Of a stretch of DNA of 64,000 nucleotides, positions 1 to 12,504 are shown one piece after another; position 1 is the stretch's first letter; each line of letters begins with the position of its first letter. Made by a program: the position numbers and the translations under genes. Origin of the DNA: Keguizhuia sedimenti (GTDB lineage Bacteria > Pseudomonadota > Gammaproteobacteria > Burkholderiales > Burkholderiaceae_D); the NCBI GenBank assembly GCA_030715135.1, contig JAUYVH010000001.1, positions 124,001 to 188,000 on the forward strand. Direction: 5' to 3'. The notes below the pieces were generated by a model. That model was not told where the DNA came from, made no database searches, and saw only the letters and a list, made by a program, of their open reading frames with translations.

Positions 1-173
1 CCGTCAAGGAAGGTATCGCGGCGTGCGAAGCTGCTGGTGACTATGTGTCCCGTGAAATATTCACAGACATTCTGGAAGACACTGAAGAGCACATCGACTG
101 GCTGGAAACGCAGCTCGATCTGATCGGCAAAGTCGGCCTGCAGAATTACCTGCAATCGCAGATGGATGAATAA
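1..173 (+). CDS. bfr: Bacterioferritin, C-terminal part (gene cut by window start)
   Basis: The reading frame opens before base 1, runs from base 3 and stops with TAA at 171-173, giving about 56 residues that read as the last helix region of a bacterioferritin. The segment [17 protein letters not shown] is typical of the family, with the E-x-x-H pattern that supplies diiron ferroxidase ligands. Bacterioferritin forms a 24-mer cytoplasmic shell that oxidises and stores iron and binds haem. The start, the haem-ligand methionine and the promoter lie outside the window. A strong hairpin with a T-run follows the stop. The family call is confident. The split between bacterioferritin and a close ferritin-like paralogue rests only on this C-terminal stretch. 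Confidence 0.88.
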   Translation, partial: VKEGIAACEAAGDYVSREIFTDILEDTEEHIDWLETQLDLIGKVGLQNYLQSQMDE

Positions 174-203
174 ATTGATGACGCAATAGCGTTCGCCGGC
201 ATG

Positions 204-236
204 AAAAAAGGGGCTTTGCAGCCCCTTTTCTTTTTC
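204..236. terminator. Bidirectional intrinsic terminator between bfr and the GST gene
   Basis: The stem AAGGGGC/GCCCCTT closes around a short TTTGCA loop. It is flanked by an A-run on the left and a T-run on the right, so it can end transcription of bfr (plus) and of the convergent glutathione S-transferase gene (minus). Confidence 0.85.
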
Positions 237-256
237 TGAATCCGTCCTGACAATGC

Positions 257-865
257 TTATTGCGGAACGGTATCCTTGAACGATTGCCGCTCCGACAATT
301 TCTCAAATAGGCGCGCCAGGTCTGGATACTCTTCTTTCCAGCCGATTTCGGGAAAACGGAAAGACAGCCATCCTAAAGCGCAGCCAACCGCCACATCCGC
401 CAGCGTGTATTGATTGCCTGCACAAAACGGCGTATCGGCAAATCCGGCCGACATGGCTTTCAGTCCTGCATGGACCTTCTTCATCTGCCGGTCGATCCAT
501 TCCTGGCTTTGCTGCTCGGGCGGGCGCAATGTTCTTTCCAGGCGTACCAATACGCCTGCATCCAGCACGCCATCGGCCAGCGCTTCCCAGCATTTCACGC
601 CTGCGCGCTCCCGTCCCTGGCTCGGAATCAATTTGCCAACAGGAGACAAAGTATCGAGGTATTCGACGATGACGCGCGAATCGAACATCGCGCCGCCATC
701 CTCCATGATCAGGCAAGGCACCTTGCCCAGCGGATTGGATTCCTGGATTTTGGTATCGGAATGCCAGACATTTTCCAGGATGAACTCATAGTCCAGCCGT
801 TTTTCTGCCATGGCGATGCGCACTTTGCGCACATAAGGACTGGCGAGGGAACCGATCAGTTTCAT
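257..865 (-). CDS. Glutathione S-transferase family protein
   Basis: The product has 202 residues, the usual GST length. It starts MKLIGSLASPYVRKVRIA, which fits the N-terminal thioredoxin-like glutathione-binding domain with its Ser/Pro active-site region. EDGGAMFDSRVIVEYLD carries the conserved D/E-S-R motif that binds the glutamyl part of glutathione. The C-terminal helical domain contains YTLADVAVGCALGW, the N-capping box seen across GSTs. The reading frame is open 61 codons further upstream, but the ATG at 865 matches family N-termini and the upstream part looks like random sequence. It lies divergently from purB, with a shared promoter region of about 200 bp. The substrate is unknown. 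Confidence 0.9.
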   Translation of the reverse strand: MKLIGSLASPYVRKVRIAMAEKRLDYEFILENVWHSDTKIQESNPLGKVPCLIMEDGGAMFDSRVIVEYLDTLSPVGKLIPSQGRERAGVKCWEALADGVLDAGVLVRLERTLRPPEQQSQEWIDRQMKKVHAGLKAMSAGFADTPFCAGNQYTLADVAVGCALGWLSFRFPEIGWKEEYPDLARLFEKLSERQSFKDTVPQ

Positions 866-925
866 AAACGCTTGCGATAAAAATGTGTGTGCGATTATAG
901 CATCCGCCACCATGCCTTCTGCTGA

Positions 926-2431
<1,506 letters not shown>

Positions 2432-2448
2432 CGCGCTTCCGCTCAAGA

Positions 2449-2496
2449 ACAACATCCGTTTGCGGTTTTCCGCTGCAAACGGATGTTGTCGTTTTT
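2449..2496 (+). terminator. Intrinsic terminator after purB
   Basis: A perfect 15-bp stem (2449-2463 with 2475-2489) carries an 11-base loop and is followed by CGTTTTT. This is a strong rho-independent terminator isolating purB from the cytochrome b561 gene. Confidence 0.9.
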
Positions 2497-2545
2497 GGTA
2501 TAGTCTTTCCCCATTGAATCGAATAAATCGAAAAAAGAGGGAATC

Positions 2546-3070
2546 GTGCAACGCTATACCAGGACTGCGATTTGGCTGCATTGGCTCATTGCCGCGCTGA
2601 TCGTGGCAAGTTTTTCCCTTGGCGTCACCATGGTCGACATTCCCGGCCTGACTCCCACCAAGCTGAAATATTTTTCCTGGCACAAATGGCTCGGCGTGAC
2701 GATATTCGCACTGGCTTGCGTGCGCCTGCTCTGGCGACTGAGGCATCCGGCCCCACCTTATCTGGACAGCATGCCGCGCTGGCAGCAGAAGGCTGCAGCG
2801 GCGCTGCATTTTCTTTTGTACGTCTTGATTATTGCCATACCCGTCTCAGGGTATTTTTATAGTTTGGCTGCGGGTGTGCCTGTCGTCTATCTCGGCATTG
2901 TTCCATTGCCGGTCTTCATCGGCCCCGACCCGGAATTGAAAGTAATTTTGAAGCAAGTGCACTATGTGCTGAACATGAGCTTGCTGGCGGCGGTCGTCCT
3001 GCACGTAGCGGCGGCGCTCAAGCACCAGTTCATCGACCGCGACGATGTGTTAAGGCGAATGCTCCCTTAA
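2546..3070 (+). CDS. Cytochrome b561 (YceJ-like membrane electron carrier)
   Basis: This is a 174-residue inner-membrane protein with four hydrophobic segments. Histidines at 12, 46, 139 and 153 lie in or near these helices, the pattern expected for the two b-type haems of the bacterial cytochrome b561 family. Such proteins pass electrons from quinol to periplasmic acceptors. The start is GTG, preceded by an A/G-rich GAGGGAATC ribosome site. Two YceI genes follow within 22 and 29 bp, the usual b561-YceI pairing, and the three probably form one operon. The partner quinone and electron acceptor cannot be told from sequence. Confidence 0.9.
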   Translation: MQRYTRTAIWLHWLIAALIVASFSLGVTMVDIPGLTPTKLKYFSWHKWLGVTIFALACVRLLWRLRHPAPPYLDSMPRWQQKAAAALHFLLYVLIIAIPVSGYFYSLAAGVPVVYLGIVPLPVFIGPDPELKVILKQVHYVLNMSLLAAVVLHVAAALKHQFIDRDDVLRRMLP

Positions 3071-3092
3071 ACGCAATTAAAAGGAAATGATT

Positions 3093-3653
3093 ATGGCCTC
3101 ACTTTTACAGCGTGCTTCCCTGTTTAGCCTGGGAATCGTTCTACCCTGCGTCGTTCTTGCAGCAGCACTCAAAGTCGACCCTGCAAAAAGCAGCGTGTCG
3201 GCCGTATTCAAGCAAATGAATGTGCCGGTAGAAGCAAAGTTCAAGAAGTTTTCCGCACAAATAGATTACGATGCCGCCAGGCCGGAAGCCTCCAAGGCGA
3301 TCATGGACATTGATATTGCCAGCTTCGACCTGGGCGATCCCGAGTACAACCAGGAAGTACTGAAGAAGGAATGGTTCAATGCCGCGCAGTTCCCCAAAGC
3401 CAGCTTCGCGTCCACGGCGATCAAACCGAACGGCAGCGGAAAAATGAATGTTTCGGGAAAGCTGACCATTAAAGGCAAGACCGCCGACGTGCACTTCCCT
3501 ATCGCGGTTAAAAAAGACGGTGCATCGACAGTGTTTGAAGGCGCATTGCCGATCAAGCGGCTCGCCTTCAACATTGGTGAAGGCGAATGGAAAGACACCA
3601 GCATGGTTGCCGACGAAGTCCTCATCAAATTCCGCATTGCCGGTTCACAGTGA
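3093..3653 (+). CDS. YceI-family periplasmic protein (first of two)
   Basis: The 186-residue exported protein begins with a signal peptide (hydrophobic core about residues 8-24, VVLAAA end) and continues with a YceI beta-barrel lipocalin-like fold. Members bind isoprenoid lipids such as polyprenyl chains. The motifs [12 protein letters not shown] and [16 protein letters not shown] are typical. Two in-frame ATGs occur, at 3087 and 3093. The AAGGA ribosome site at 3081-3085 gives good spacing (7 bases) only for 3093. It sits between cytochrome b561 and a second YceI gene, so lipid or quinone handling coupled to b561 is likely but inferred. Confidence 0.88.
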   Translation: MASLLQRASLFSLGIVLPCVVLAAALKVDPAKSSVSAVFKQMNVPVEAKFKKFSAQIDYDAARPEASKAIMDIDIASFDLGDPEYNQEVLKKEWFNAAQFPKASFASTAIKPNGSGKMNVSGKLTIKGKTADVHFPIAVKKDGASTVFEGALPIKRLAFNIGEGEWKDTSMVADEVLIKFRIAGSQ

Positions 3654-3682
3654 ATACGTTCCACCTAAAAAAGGAAATGCCT

Positions 3683-4249
3683 ATGAAATTGAAACACATG
3701 ATTGCCGCTTTGTTCGCTCTCGGCACTGCCTCAGCCTTTGCGCAAACCTACACGATCGACCCCAGCCATACCTATCCCAGCTTTGAAGCCGACCACATTG
3801 GCATCTCGTTCTGGCGCGGCAAATTCAACAAGACCAGCGGCAGTGTCATGCTGGACCGTGCCAACAAGACAGGCACGATGGATATCAGCATCGATCCGAA
3901 CTCAATCGATTTCGGCCATGACAAGATGAATGAACATGCAAAGGGCGAAAAGCTGTTCAACGTCGCGCAGCATCCGACCATTACGTACAAGGGAAAAACC
4001 ATCAAGTTCGATGGCGACACGCCGGTTGCGGTGGAAGGCGATTTGACGATGCTGGGCGTTACCAAGCCCGTACCTTTGACGATCACCAAGTTCAAATGCA
4101 TCGAGCATCCGATGCTGAAACGTGAAGTATGCGGCGCCGATGCCTCGGCAGAATTCAAGCGTTCCGACTTTGGCATGGATTACGGCCTGCCGCGCTTCGC
4201 TCCTGAAGTGAAACTGGCGATTCAGGTGGAAGCGGTAAAAGCAGAGTAA
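3683..4249 (+). CDS. YceI-family periplasmic protein (second of two)
   Basis: The 188-residue protein has a clear signal peptide ending [11 protein letters not shown] and the complete YceI domain ([17 protein letters not shown] at the mature N-terminus; HPTITYKG and [14 protein letters not shown] later). It is clearly diverged from the YceI protein immediately upstream, so the pair is an old duplication. As in its neighbour, two ATGs lie six bases apart (3677 and 3683), and the AAGGA site at 3671-3675 favours the second. It is the last gene of the b561-YceI-YceI cluster and is followed by a strong terminator. Ligand unknown; polyisoprenoid binding is the family expectation. Confidence 0.9.
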   Translation: MKLKHMIAALFALGTASAFAQTYTIDPSHTYPSFEADHIGISFWRGKFNKTSGSVMLDRANKTGTMDISIDPNSIDFGHDKMNEHAKGEKLFNVAQHPTITYKGKTIKFDGDTPVAVEGDLTMLGVTKPVPLTITKFKCIEHPMLKREVCGADASAEFKRSDFGMDYGLPRFAPEVKLAIQVEAVKAE

Positions 4250-4295
4250 GGCAGAATAAGTGCGCCGGCCTGCGCAAAGTCTGGCAATCCAAATA

Positions 4296-4334
4296 AAAAA
4301 AGCGTTCGGTGTTTGTGCACCGAACGCTTTTTTC
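4296..4334. terminator. Bidirectional terminator between the second YceI gene and secF
   Basis: The stem AAAAAGCGTTCGGTG pairs with CACCGAACGCTTTTT across a six-base loop. A-runs and T-runs flank both arms, so it serves the two convergent transcription units ending here. Confidence 0.92.
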
Positions 4335-4352
4335 ATCTCATTCCAATAGTAC

Positions 4353-5297
4353 TTACACGACGGCGCCATCCGTTGTGTCTTTTTCCTTCGCCGGCTTCAG
4401 CAAATCTTCGCGCTTGACGCCCAGCCACATTGCGACTGCAGCCGCAACAAACACCGAGGAATAGATACCGAACAAAATGCCGATGGTGAGTGCGATGGCA
4501 AAATAGTGCAAGGTCGGGCCGCCCCAGAGCAGCATCGCCAGCACCATCATCTGCGTCGAACCGTGCGTGATGATGGTACGCGAAATCGTGCTGGTAATCG
4601 CATGGTTCATGACATCGGCCGTTCCCAGCTTGCCGAAGCGCCGGTCGCGGAAGGTCTCGCGCACCCGGTCGAACACGACCACCGATTCATTCACGGAATA
4701 GCCGAGTACGGCCAGCACCGCTGCCAGCACCGTCAGCGAAAATTCCCACTGGAAGAAGGCAAAAAATCCCAGAATGATCACGACGTCATGCAGGTTCGCA
4801 ATGATGGCTGCGACCGCATATTTCCATTCAAAACGAAAGGCCAGGTAAATCATGATCCCGATAATCACCATGCCCAACGCCATCAGCCCGTCGTGCGCGA
4901 GCTCTTCGCCCACCTGCGGACCGACGAACTCGACGCGCTGCAGTTTGACGGTATTGTCCTGTGCCGTCAGCGCAGACATGACTTTATCGCTGACCTGAGC
5001 CGTATTCATGTTTTTCTGCGTCGGCAGGCGAATCAACACGTCTTGCGCGGTCCCGAAGCTTTGCACCTGCGTGTCGGTGAATCCCAATCCTTCGATCGTT
5101 TTACGGATGCCTTCAATATTGGCCGGCCTGGAATAATTGACCTCCATGACCGTGCCGCCGGTGAATTCGATCGAAAGGTGCAGACCCTTGTAGAACAGGA
5201 AGAAGACCGCCGCGACAAAAGTCAGTGCCGAAATCGCATTGAAAATCAAGGCATGGCGCATGAAGGGAATGTCTTTTTTAATCCGGAATAATTCCAT
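4353..5297 (-). CDS. secF: Protein translocase subunit SecF
   Basis: SecF, 314 residues, works with SecD in the inner membrane, where the pair uses the proton motive force to help pull preproteins through SecYEG. The N-terminus MELFRIKKDIPFMRHALIF precedes TM1. The periplasmic P1-like domain begins with STEFTGGT-like SIEFTGGTVMEVNY. RND-type membrane segments follow, with GYSVNESVVVFDRVRE and SRTIITHGSTQMM, both hallmark SecF motifs. It is the last gene of queA-tgt-yajC-secD-secF. A gap of about 210 bp carrying a palindromic repeat element separates it from secD, longer than is usual for this pair. Confidence 0.96.
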   Translation of the reverse strand: MELFRIKKDIPFMRHALIFNAISALTFVAAVFFLFYKGLHLSIEFTGGTVMEVNYSRPANIEGIRKTIEGLGFTDTQVQSFGTAQDVLIRLPTQKNMNTAQVSDKVMSALTAQDNTVKLQRVEFVGPQVGEELAHDGLMALGMVIIGIMIYLAFRFEWKYAVAAIIANLHDVVIILGFFAFFQWEFSLTVLAAVLAVLGYSVNESVVVFDRVRETFRDRRFGKLGTADVMNHAITSTISRTIITHGSTQMMVLAMLLWGGPTLHYFAIALTIGILFGIYSSVFVAAAVAMWLGVKREDLLKPAKEKDTTDGAVV

Positions 5298-5391
5298 TTT
5301 TTCCTCTCAGTCCGGCCGGCTTACCGCAGGCCAGGAGATTTCATTTTCCGCTGCCATGAGTGTAATCATGATAGCGACATGCTTTATCAGC

Positions 5392-5503
5392 TTGTTGAAA
5401 AACGTAGCGAGCGGGTCGCTTTGTGGCCGAGGAGCACACGCGTACGAGATGTACGCCGAGCACCGCAGGCCGCAAAGCGGCACGCGCAGTAGTTTTTCAA
5501 CAA
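5392..5503. repeat. Palindromic dispersed repeat, copy 1 (between secD and secF)
   Basis: The element of about 112 bp begins with TTGTTGAAAAAC (5392-5403) and ends with its exact complement GTTTTTCAACAA (5492-5503). Inside, CGCTTTGTGGCC and GGCCGCAAAGCG form a second, nearly complementary pair around a GTAC-GAGAT-GTAC core, so the whole unit can fold into one long hairpin. The 32 bases at 5440-5471 recur with two changes at 56131-56162. It has no coding capacity of note. It sits inside an operon, so its RNA form could tune secF expression (inference). Confidence 0.8.
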
Positions 5504-5508
5504 CCTGA

Positions 5509-7368
5509 TCAGGTTGTCGGTTTCCAGACCTGTCCGATCGACACGCTGGTCAGCTTCTTCTTGCGTCCGTACCACAGGTTCGCAAATCCGCGCATGACGA
5601 ATACCGATGAGAAAATCGACGTCATGATGCCGAGACAATGCACGACCGCAAATCCGCGTACCGCGCCTGAGCCGAAAATCAACAACGCCAGACCCGCGAT
5701 CAGGGTTGTGATGTTCGAGTCCAGAATCGTCGCCCAGGCGCGGTCGAAGCCGGCCGCAATCGATGCCTGCGGCGAATTGCCGGCACGCAGCTCTTCCCGG
5801 ATGCGTTCGTTGATCAGCACGTTAGCGTCAATCGCCATACCAAGCGTAAAGGCAATAGCCGCCATGCCGGGCAAGGTAAGAGTCGCCTGCATTACCGACA
5901 AGATAGCGATCAGCAGCAACAGGTTCACCGCCAGCGCAGTAACGCTGAAAAAGCCGAAAAGGTGATAATAGATGATCATGAAGATCGCAATCGCGGCAAA
6001 GCCGTACAGCGTGGAGTTGAAGCCCTTGCTGATATTGTCGGCGCCCAGTTGCGGGCCGATGGTGCGTTCTTCGATGATTTCCATCGGTGCCGCAAGCGAA
6101 CCGGCACGCAACAGCAGTGACAAGTCGTTGGCGGCTTCTGACGATCCCATGCCGGTGATCTGGAAGCGCGATCCCAGTTCATCCTGGATGGTCGCAACCG
6201 TCAGCACTTCGCCCTTGTTTTTTTCAAATAAAACAATCGCCATCAGCTTGCCGATCTTGTTGCGTGTCGCTTCGCGCATCCTTCGGCCGCCATCTCCGTT
6301 CAGATCGATGCTGACGGACGGCTGCTGATTCTGGTCGAAACTGGCCGACGCATTGGAAATATATTCACCGGTGATGATGGGATCCTTGTACAAGACCACT
6401 GGCGCACCCTTGCCAACCTTGAACAATTCCGAACCGAACGGCACCGCGGCAGTCTCTTCGGTGCCGCGCTGAACCGACTCGTCCACCATGCGCACTTCCA
6501 GCGTGGCGGTGCGGCCGATGATGTCTTTCGCGCGCGAGACATCCTGCACGCCCGGCAACTGCACCACGATGCGGTCCGCACCTTGCCGCTGGATCACCGG
6601 CTCGGCTACGCCCAATTCATTGACGCGCTTGGACAAGGTACTGATGTTCTGTTGCACGGCTTCTTCGACGGTTTGCCGGACCGACTCGGGGCGCATGCTG
6701 ACCGTCAACTTCAAATCCTCGCCTGCGGCCACTTCATTGAAGATCACTTCGCCGAATTGCGATGCCAGCACCTCGCGTGCCGCCGTCATCGTCTGGTTAT
6801 CGCGGAACCTGATCTCGACCGTATCGCCGGCACGGCTGATGCCGGCATGGCGGATTTTCTTATCCTGCAATACGCTGCGCATGCCGGTCTGCAAGCCCTG
6901 CAGGCGCTTGTTCATTACCGCCTTGGTGTCGACCTGCATCAGGAAATGCACGCCGCCGCGCAGATCCAGCCCCAGATACATGGGCACTGCATTCAGGCTC
7001 TGCAGCCATTGCGGCGTATTGGGCAACAGATTGAATGCCACAAGATAAGTAGGGTCGGACGGATCGCGGTTGAGCTGCTGTTCCAGCACGGCTTTCGCCT
7101 TGAACTGGGTATCAGTGTCGGCAAAGCGGGCGCGTACCGAATTCTGCGTTCCGACCGTTTCGAAGAACACCGATTGCGCATTGAGGTTGGCGCGCTGCAG
7201 TGCTTGCTGGACGGACTGGACAACGCCAGGATCGACTTTAACTGTCGCCTTGGCGCTGCTGATCTGCAGTGCCGGCGACTCGCCAAACAGGTTTGGCAAG
7301 GTATACAGCACGCCGAAAAGCAGCGCGATAACGATCAGGATATATTTCCAGAGTGGATAGCGATTCAT
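5509..7368 (-). CDS. secD: Protein translocase subunit SecD
   Basis: SecD, 619 residues, is the usual length. It has one N-terminal membrane helix (about residues 7-27), a large periplasmic P1 domain with YLGLDLRGGVHFLMQVD, and a C-terminal block of membrane helices with FTLGMAIDANVLINERIREE, the SecD/RND signature. It assists Sec-dependent export together with SecF and YajC. The start ATG (7368) is the only reasonable one. The gene follows yajC by about 80 bp in the same operon. Confidence 0.97.
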   Translation of the reverse strand: MNRYPLWKYILIVIALLFGVLYTLPNLFGESPALQISSAKATVKVDPGVVQSVQQALQRANLNAQSVFFETVGTQNSVRARFADTDTQFKAKAVLEQQLNRDPSDPTYLVAFNLLPNTPQWLQSLNAVPMYLGLDLRGGVHFLMQVDTKAVMNKRLQGLQTGMRSVLQDKKIRHAGISRAGDTVEIRFRDNQTMTAAREVLASQFGEVIFNEVAAGEDLKLTVSMRPESVRQTVEEAVQQNISTLSKRVNELGVAEPVIQRQGADRIVVQLPGVQDVSRAKDIIGRTATLEVRMVDESVQRGTEETAAVPFGSELFKVGKGAPVVLYKDPIITGEYISNASASFDQNQQPSVSIDLNGDGGRRMREATRNKIGKLMAIVLFEKNKGEVLTVATIQDELGSRFQITGMGSSEAANDLSLLLRAGSLAAPMEIIEERTIGPQLGADNISKGFNSTLYGFAAIAIFMIIYYHLFGFFSVTALAVNLLLLIAILSVMQATLTLPGMAAIAFTLGMAIDANVLINERIREELRAGNSPQASIAAGFDRAWATILDSNITTLIAGLALLIFGSGAVRGFAVVHCLGIMTSIFSSVFVMRGFANLWYGRKKKLTSVSIGQVWKPTT

Positions 7369-7451
7369 AGTAATGGCACGTCCGGTAAAGACACAGGCAC
7401 TGCGCGATCAATCCCGCATGGCGCAATCATTGCAAGCAAGGCAAGCGCCGC

Positions 7452-7775
7452 TTACAGCGTCTTGATGGTTCCTTTTGGCAACAGGGTGGCGACTGCGGAT
7501 TTCTGCACCACCACTTCGGTATTATTGGCCACTGCTAGCGTGATGTAGATATCGGTAACTTTGACAACCGTGCCCAGGATGCCGCCAGCCGTGATCACTT
7601 CATCACCTTTGCCGATGGCTTCGATCATTGCTTTTTGTTCTTTCTGACGCTTCATCTGCGGACGAATCATCAGGAAGTACAGCACGACGAACATCAGGAT
7701 GATAGGCAGAAAACTGTAAAGACTTTCCGCGCCGCTGGCTGCGGCTGTTTGTGCGTAGGCATTTGAAATGAACAC
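7452..7775 (-). CDS. yajC: Preprotein translocase accessory subunit YajC
   Basis: The product has 107 residues, with one membrane helix (SLYSFLPIILMFVVLYFLMI) followed by the conserved IRPQMKRQKEQ and the small domain GDEVITAGGILGTVVKV. It belongs to the SecDF-YajC complex in the inner membrane. The frame stays open upstream of 7775, but the GTG at 7775 has a GGGAG ribosome site seven bases ahead and gives the standard N-terminus (M/V)FISNAYAQ. It lies between tgt and secD, the classic order. Confidence 0.95.
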   Translation of the reverse strand: MFISNAYAQTAAASGAESLYSFLPIILMFVVLYFLMIRPQMKRQKEQKAMIEAIGKGDEVITAGGILGTVVKVTDIYITLAVANNTEVVVQKSAVATLLPKGTIKTL

Positions 7776-7989
7776 TGTTGGCTCCCGGTTAGATGAAATA
7801 ACCCGGCATTTTAGCATCGGAAACCGGGTTTCCCAATTGCAGAAAAATTAAACCGGAACGCCGGGGGGCACCCGAAAATGAAGCCATGCCGCCATGACCT
7901 GCAATGCATCCCCTCAAAGCCTGCCCATGCGGCCAGGCGATGCCGCCGCATGGTGTCATTTCGACAGGTATACCAGAGACAACGGCAAA

Positions 7990-10162
<2,173 letters not shown>

Positions 10163-10323
10163 GCTTGGATACCGGCATGCACCGCCTCTTCGGTATTGCG
10201 GCATTACGGAAATCAGAATTTAGCGATATTCCCGATGCGCATTACAATGGCGATGCATCCTGCGTCTTGGACAGGACGTGAAAAGCCGCTATTTTACTGC
10301 TTGTTGTCATAACCTGTTCCTTT

Positions 10324-12432
10324 ATGCCCGCACCAAAGCGAAAACCTGCCGCCACTGCAGCCACCAAGGCCACGCCCAAAGCCGCGAAGAACAAAGTCGC
10401 CGAAAAGCTGGCGCGGCTCGGCTTGCGAACGGACATGGACCTGGTTTTGCACTTGCCGATGCGCTACGAGGATGAAACGAAAATCGTGCCGATCCGCGAA
10501 GCCGGGTTCATGACCGGTTATCCGGCGCAGATCGAAGGGATCGTTACTTCCTGCGATGTGCAGTTCCGCCCGCGCCGGCAACTGGTGGTGAAGGTACAGG
10601 ATGATTCCGGCGAACTGGTCATGCGGTTTTTGAATTTTTACGGCAGCCAGACCAAGCAGCTCGCAACCGGCACACGCATTCGCGTACGCGGAGATGTACG
10701 CCATGGTTTTCTCGGCCATGAAATGGTTCATCCCAGTTATAAAGTCGTAACGGAAGGCGCCCCCCTGCCCTCCGCACTGACGCCGGTTTATCCATCCGGC
10801 GAAGGCATTTCGCAAGCCCTGTTGCGCAAGGCGATCGGCAACGCGCTGACCCGCGTGGACTGGCGCGACACGTTGCCGCCGCCCTTGCTGTCTTCGCTCG
10901 ACCTGCCGGCTTTCGAATGGTCGGTCAAGCTGTTGCACAATCCGACTCCCGAAGTCGATGAGCATGCCTTGACAGAACGCACCCACCCGGCCTGGACACG
11001 CATGAAATTCGATGAACTGCTGGCGCAGCAATTGTCACTGAAGCGGGCGCAGGCCGCACGCCGTTCTCAAGGCGCTTCGCCTCTACCGGTAATCGGTAAG
11101 CTGTCGCAGGAATTCCTGAACACGCTTCCGTTTGCGCTGACCGCTGCCCAGCAACGCGTGCTGGACGAAATCCGCGCCGACTTGCGCGAAGCATTCCCCA
11201 TGCAACGATTGCTGCAAGGCGACGTCGGCAGCGGCAAGACAGTGGTCGCCGCACTTGCCGCGGCACAGGCGATCGACAGCGGCTTTCAGGCTGTCCTGAT
11301 GGCACCGACGGAAATACTGGCGGACCAGCATTTCCGCAAGATCGCCGCCTGGATGGAACCGCTGGGCGTGAATGTCGCCTGGCTGACCGGCAGCTTGAAG
11401 AAAAAGGAAAAGCAGGATGCACAGGCACGCATCGAATCCGGGCGAGCGCAATTGATCATCGGAACCCATGCCCTGATCCAGGAAGGCGTCGAATTTTCCA
11501 GGCTCGGTCTTGTAATTGTCGATGAGCAACATCGTTTCGGTGTCGGCCAGCGCCTCGCCTTGCGCAACAAAGGACTGGATGCCGCACAAGCCGATGAAAG
11601 CAAGCAGACGGTGCCGCATCAGTTGATGATGTCGGCCACCCCTATTCCGCGCACGCTGGCAATGACTTATTATGCCGATCTGGAAGTGTCGGTCATCGAT
11701 GCGCTGCCGCCCGGAAGGACACCTGTGCTGACACGCGTGATCGACCAGAACCGGCGCGATGAAGTGATTTCCCGCGTGCATGCAGCGGCGCTCGAAGGCC
11801 GGCAGGTCTACTGGGTCTGCCCGCTGATCGAGGAATCGGAAGCCTTGCAATTGCAGACGGCGACCGAGACGTATGAAACGCTGGCCGCGACCCTGTCCGA
11901 CTTGCGGGTAGGATTGGTACATGGACGCCTGAAGCAGGCTGAAAAGCAGGAAGTCATGGAGGCGTTTGTCCGCGGCGAGCTGCAGGTGCTGGTTGCGACA
12001 ACAGTGATCGAAGTCGGCGTTGATGTGCCCAACGCGTCACTGATGGTGATTGAGCATGCCGAACGCTTCGGCCTGTCTCAATTGCACCAGTTGCGCGGGC
12101 GCGTCGGGAGGGGAACGGCGGAAAGCGTGTGCGTGCTGTTATATCAAAGCCCGCTCGGTCCGGTTGCCAAACAAAGGTTGGCAACCATGCGCGAAACCAA
12201 TGACGGTTTTGAAATCGCGCGCAGGGATCTGGAAATTCGCGGGCCCGGCGAGTTTCTGGGAGCGCGCCAGTCCGGCCAGGCGATATTGCGCTTTGCCGAC
12301 CTGGCGACCGATCAATGGCTGGTTGAGCAGGCGCGGGATGCCGCGCAAATGCTGCTGAAGGAACAACCGGCCGTAGCCGAAGCGCATCTGGCGCGATGGA
12401 TGGGAATACGCGAAGAATTTCTGAAAGTGTAG
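10324..12432 (+). CDS. recG: ATP-dependent DNA helicase RecG
   Basis: RecG remodels stalled replication forks and branched recombination intermediates in the cytoplasm. The 702 residues include an N-terminal wedge domain with an OB fold (HLPMRYEDETKIVPI), Walker A GDVGSGKT at about residue 300, the DEQH box (VIVDEQHRFG at about 400), SATPIPRTLA (motif III) and the C-terminal helicase lobe ending in QLRGRVGRGTAES and FADLATDQWLVEQAR. The first 25 residues are Ala/Lys/Pro-rich and unlike the family core, so the true start could be slightly later. It is followed by oxyR on the same strand 72 bp downstream. Confidence 0.96.
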   Translation: MPAPKRKPAATAATKATPKAAKNKVAEKLARLGLRTDMDLVLHLPMRYEDETKIVPIREAGFMTGYPAQIEGIVTSCDVQFRPRRQLVVKVQDDSGELVMRFLNFYGSQTKQLATGTRIRVRGDVRHGFLGHEMVHPSYKVVTEGAPLPSALTPVYPSGEGISQALLRKAIGNALTRVDWRDTLPPPLLSSLDLPAFEWSVKLLHNPTPEVDEHALTERTHPAWTRMKFDELLAQQLSLKRAQAARRSQGASPLPVIGKLSQEFLNTLPFALTAAQQRVLDEIRADLREAFPMQRLLQGDVGSGKTVVAALAAAQAIDSGFQAVLMAPTEILADQHFRKIAAWMEPLGVNVAWLTGSLKKKEKQDAQARIESGRAQLIIGTHALIQEGVEFSRLGLVIVDEQHRFGVGQRLALRNKGLDAAQADESKQTVPHQLMMSATPIPRTLAMTYYADLEVSVIDALPPGRTPVLTRVIDQNRRDEVISRVHAAALEGRQVYWVCPLIEESEALQLQTATETYETLAATLSDLRVGLVHGRLKQAEKQEVMEAFVRGELQVLVATTVIEVGVDVPNASLMVIEHAERFGLSQLHQLRGRVGRGTAESVCVLLYQSPLGPVAKQRLATMRETNDGFEIARRDLEIRGPGEFLGARQSGQAILRFADLATDQWLVEQARDAAQMLLKEQPAVAEAHLARWMGIREEFLKV

Positions 12433-12504
12433 AAGTAAAAGCAGAGAGTCCAAGCTGCTGATCCGGGGTGTTGATCCCTTAACCGCCTATGCAACAATAT
12501 CGCC

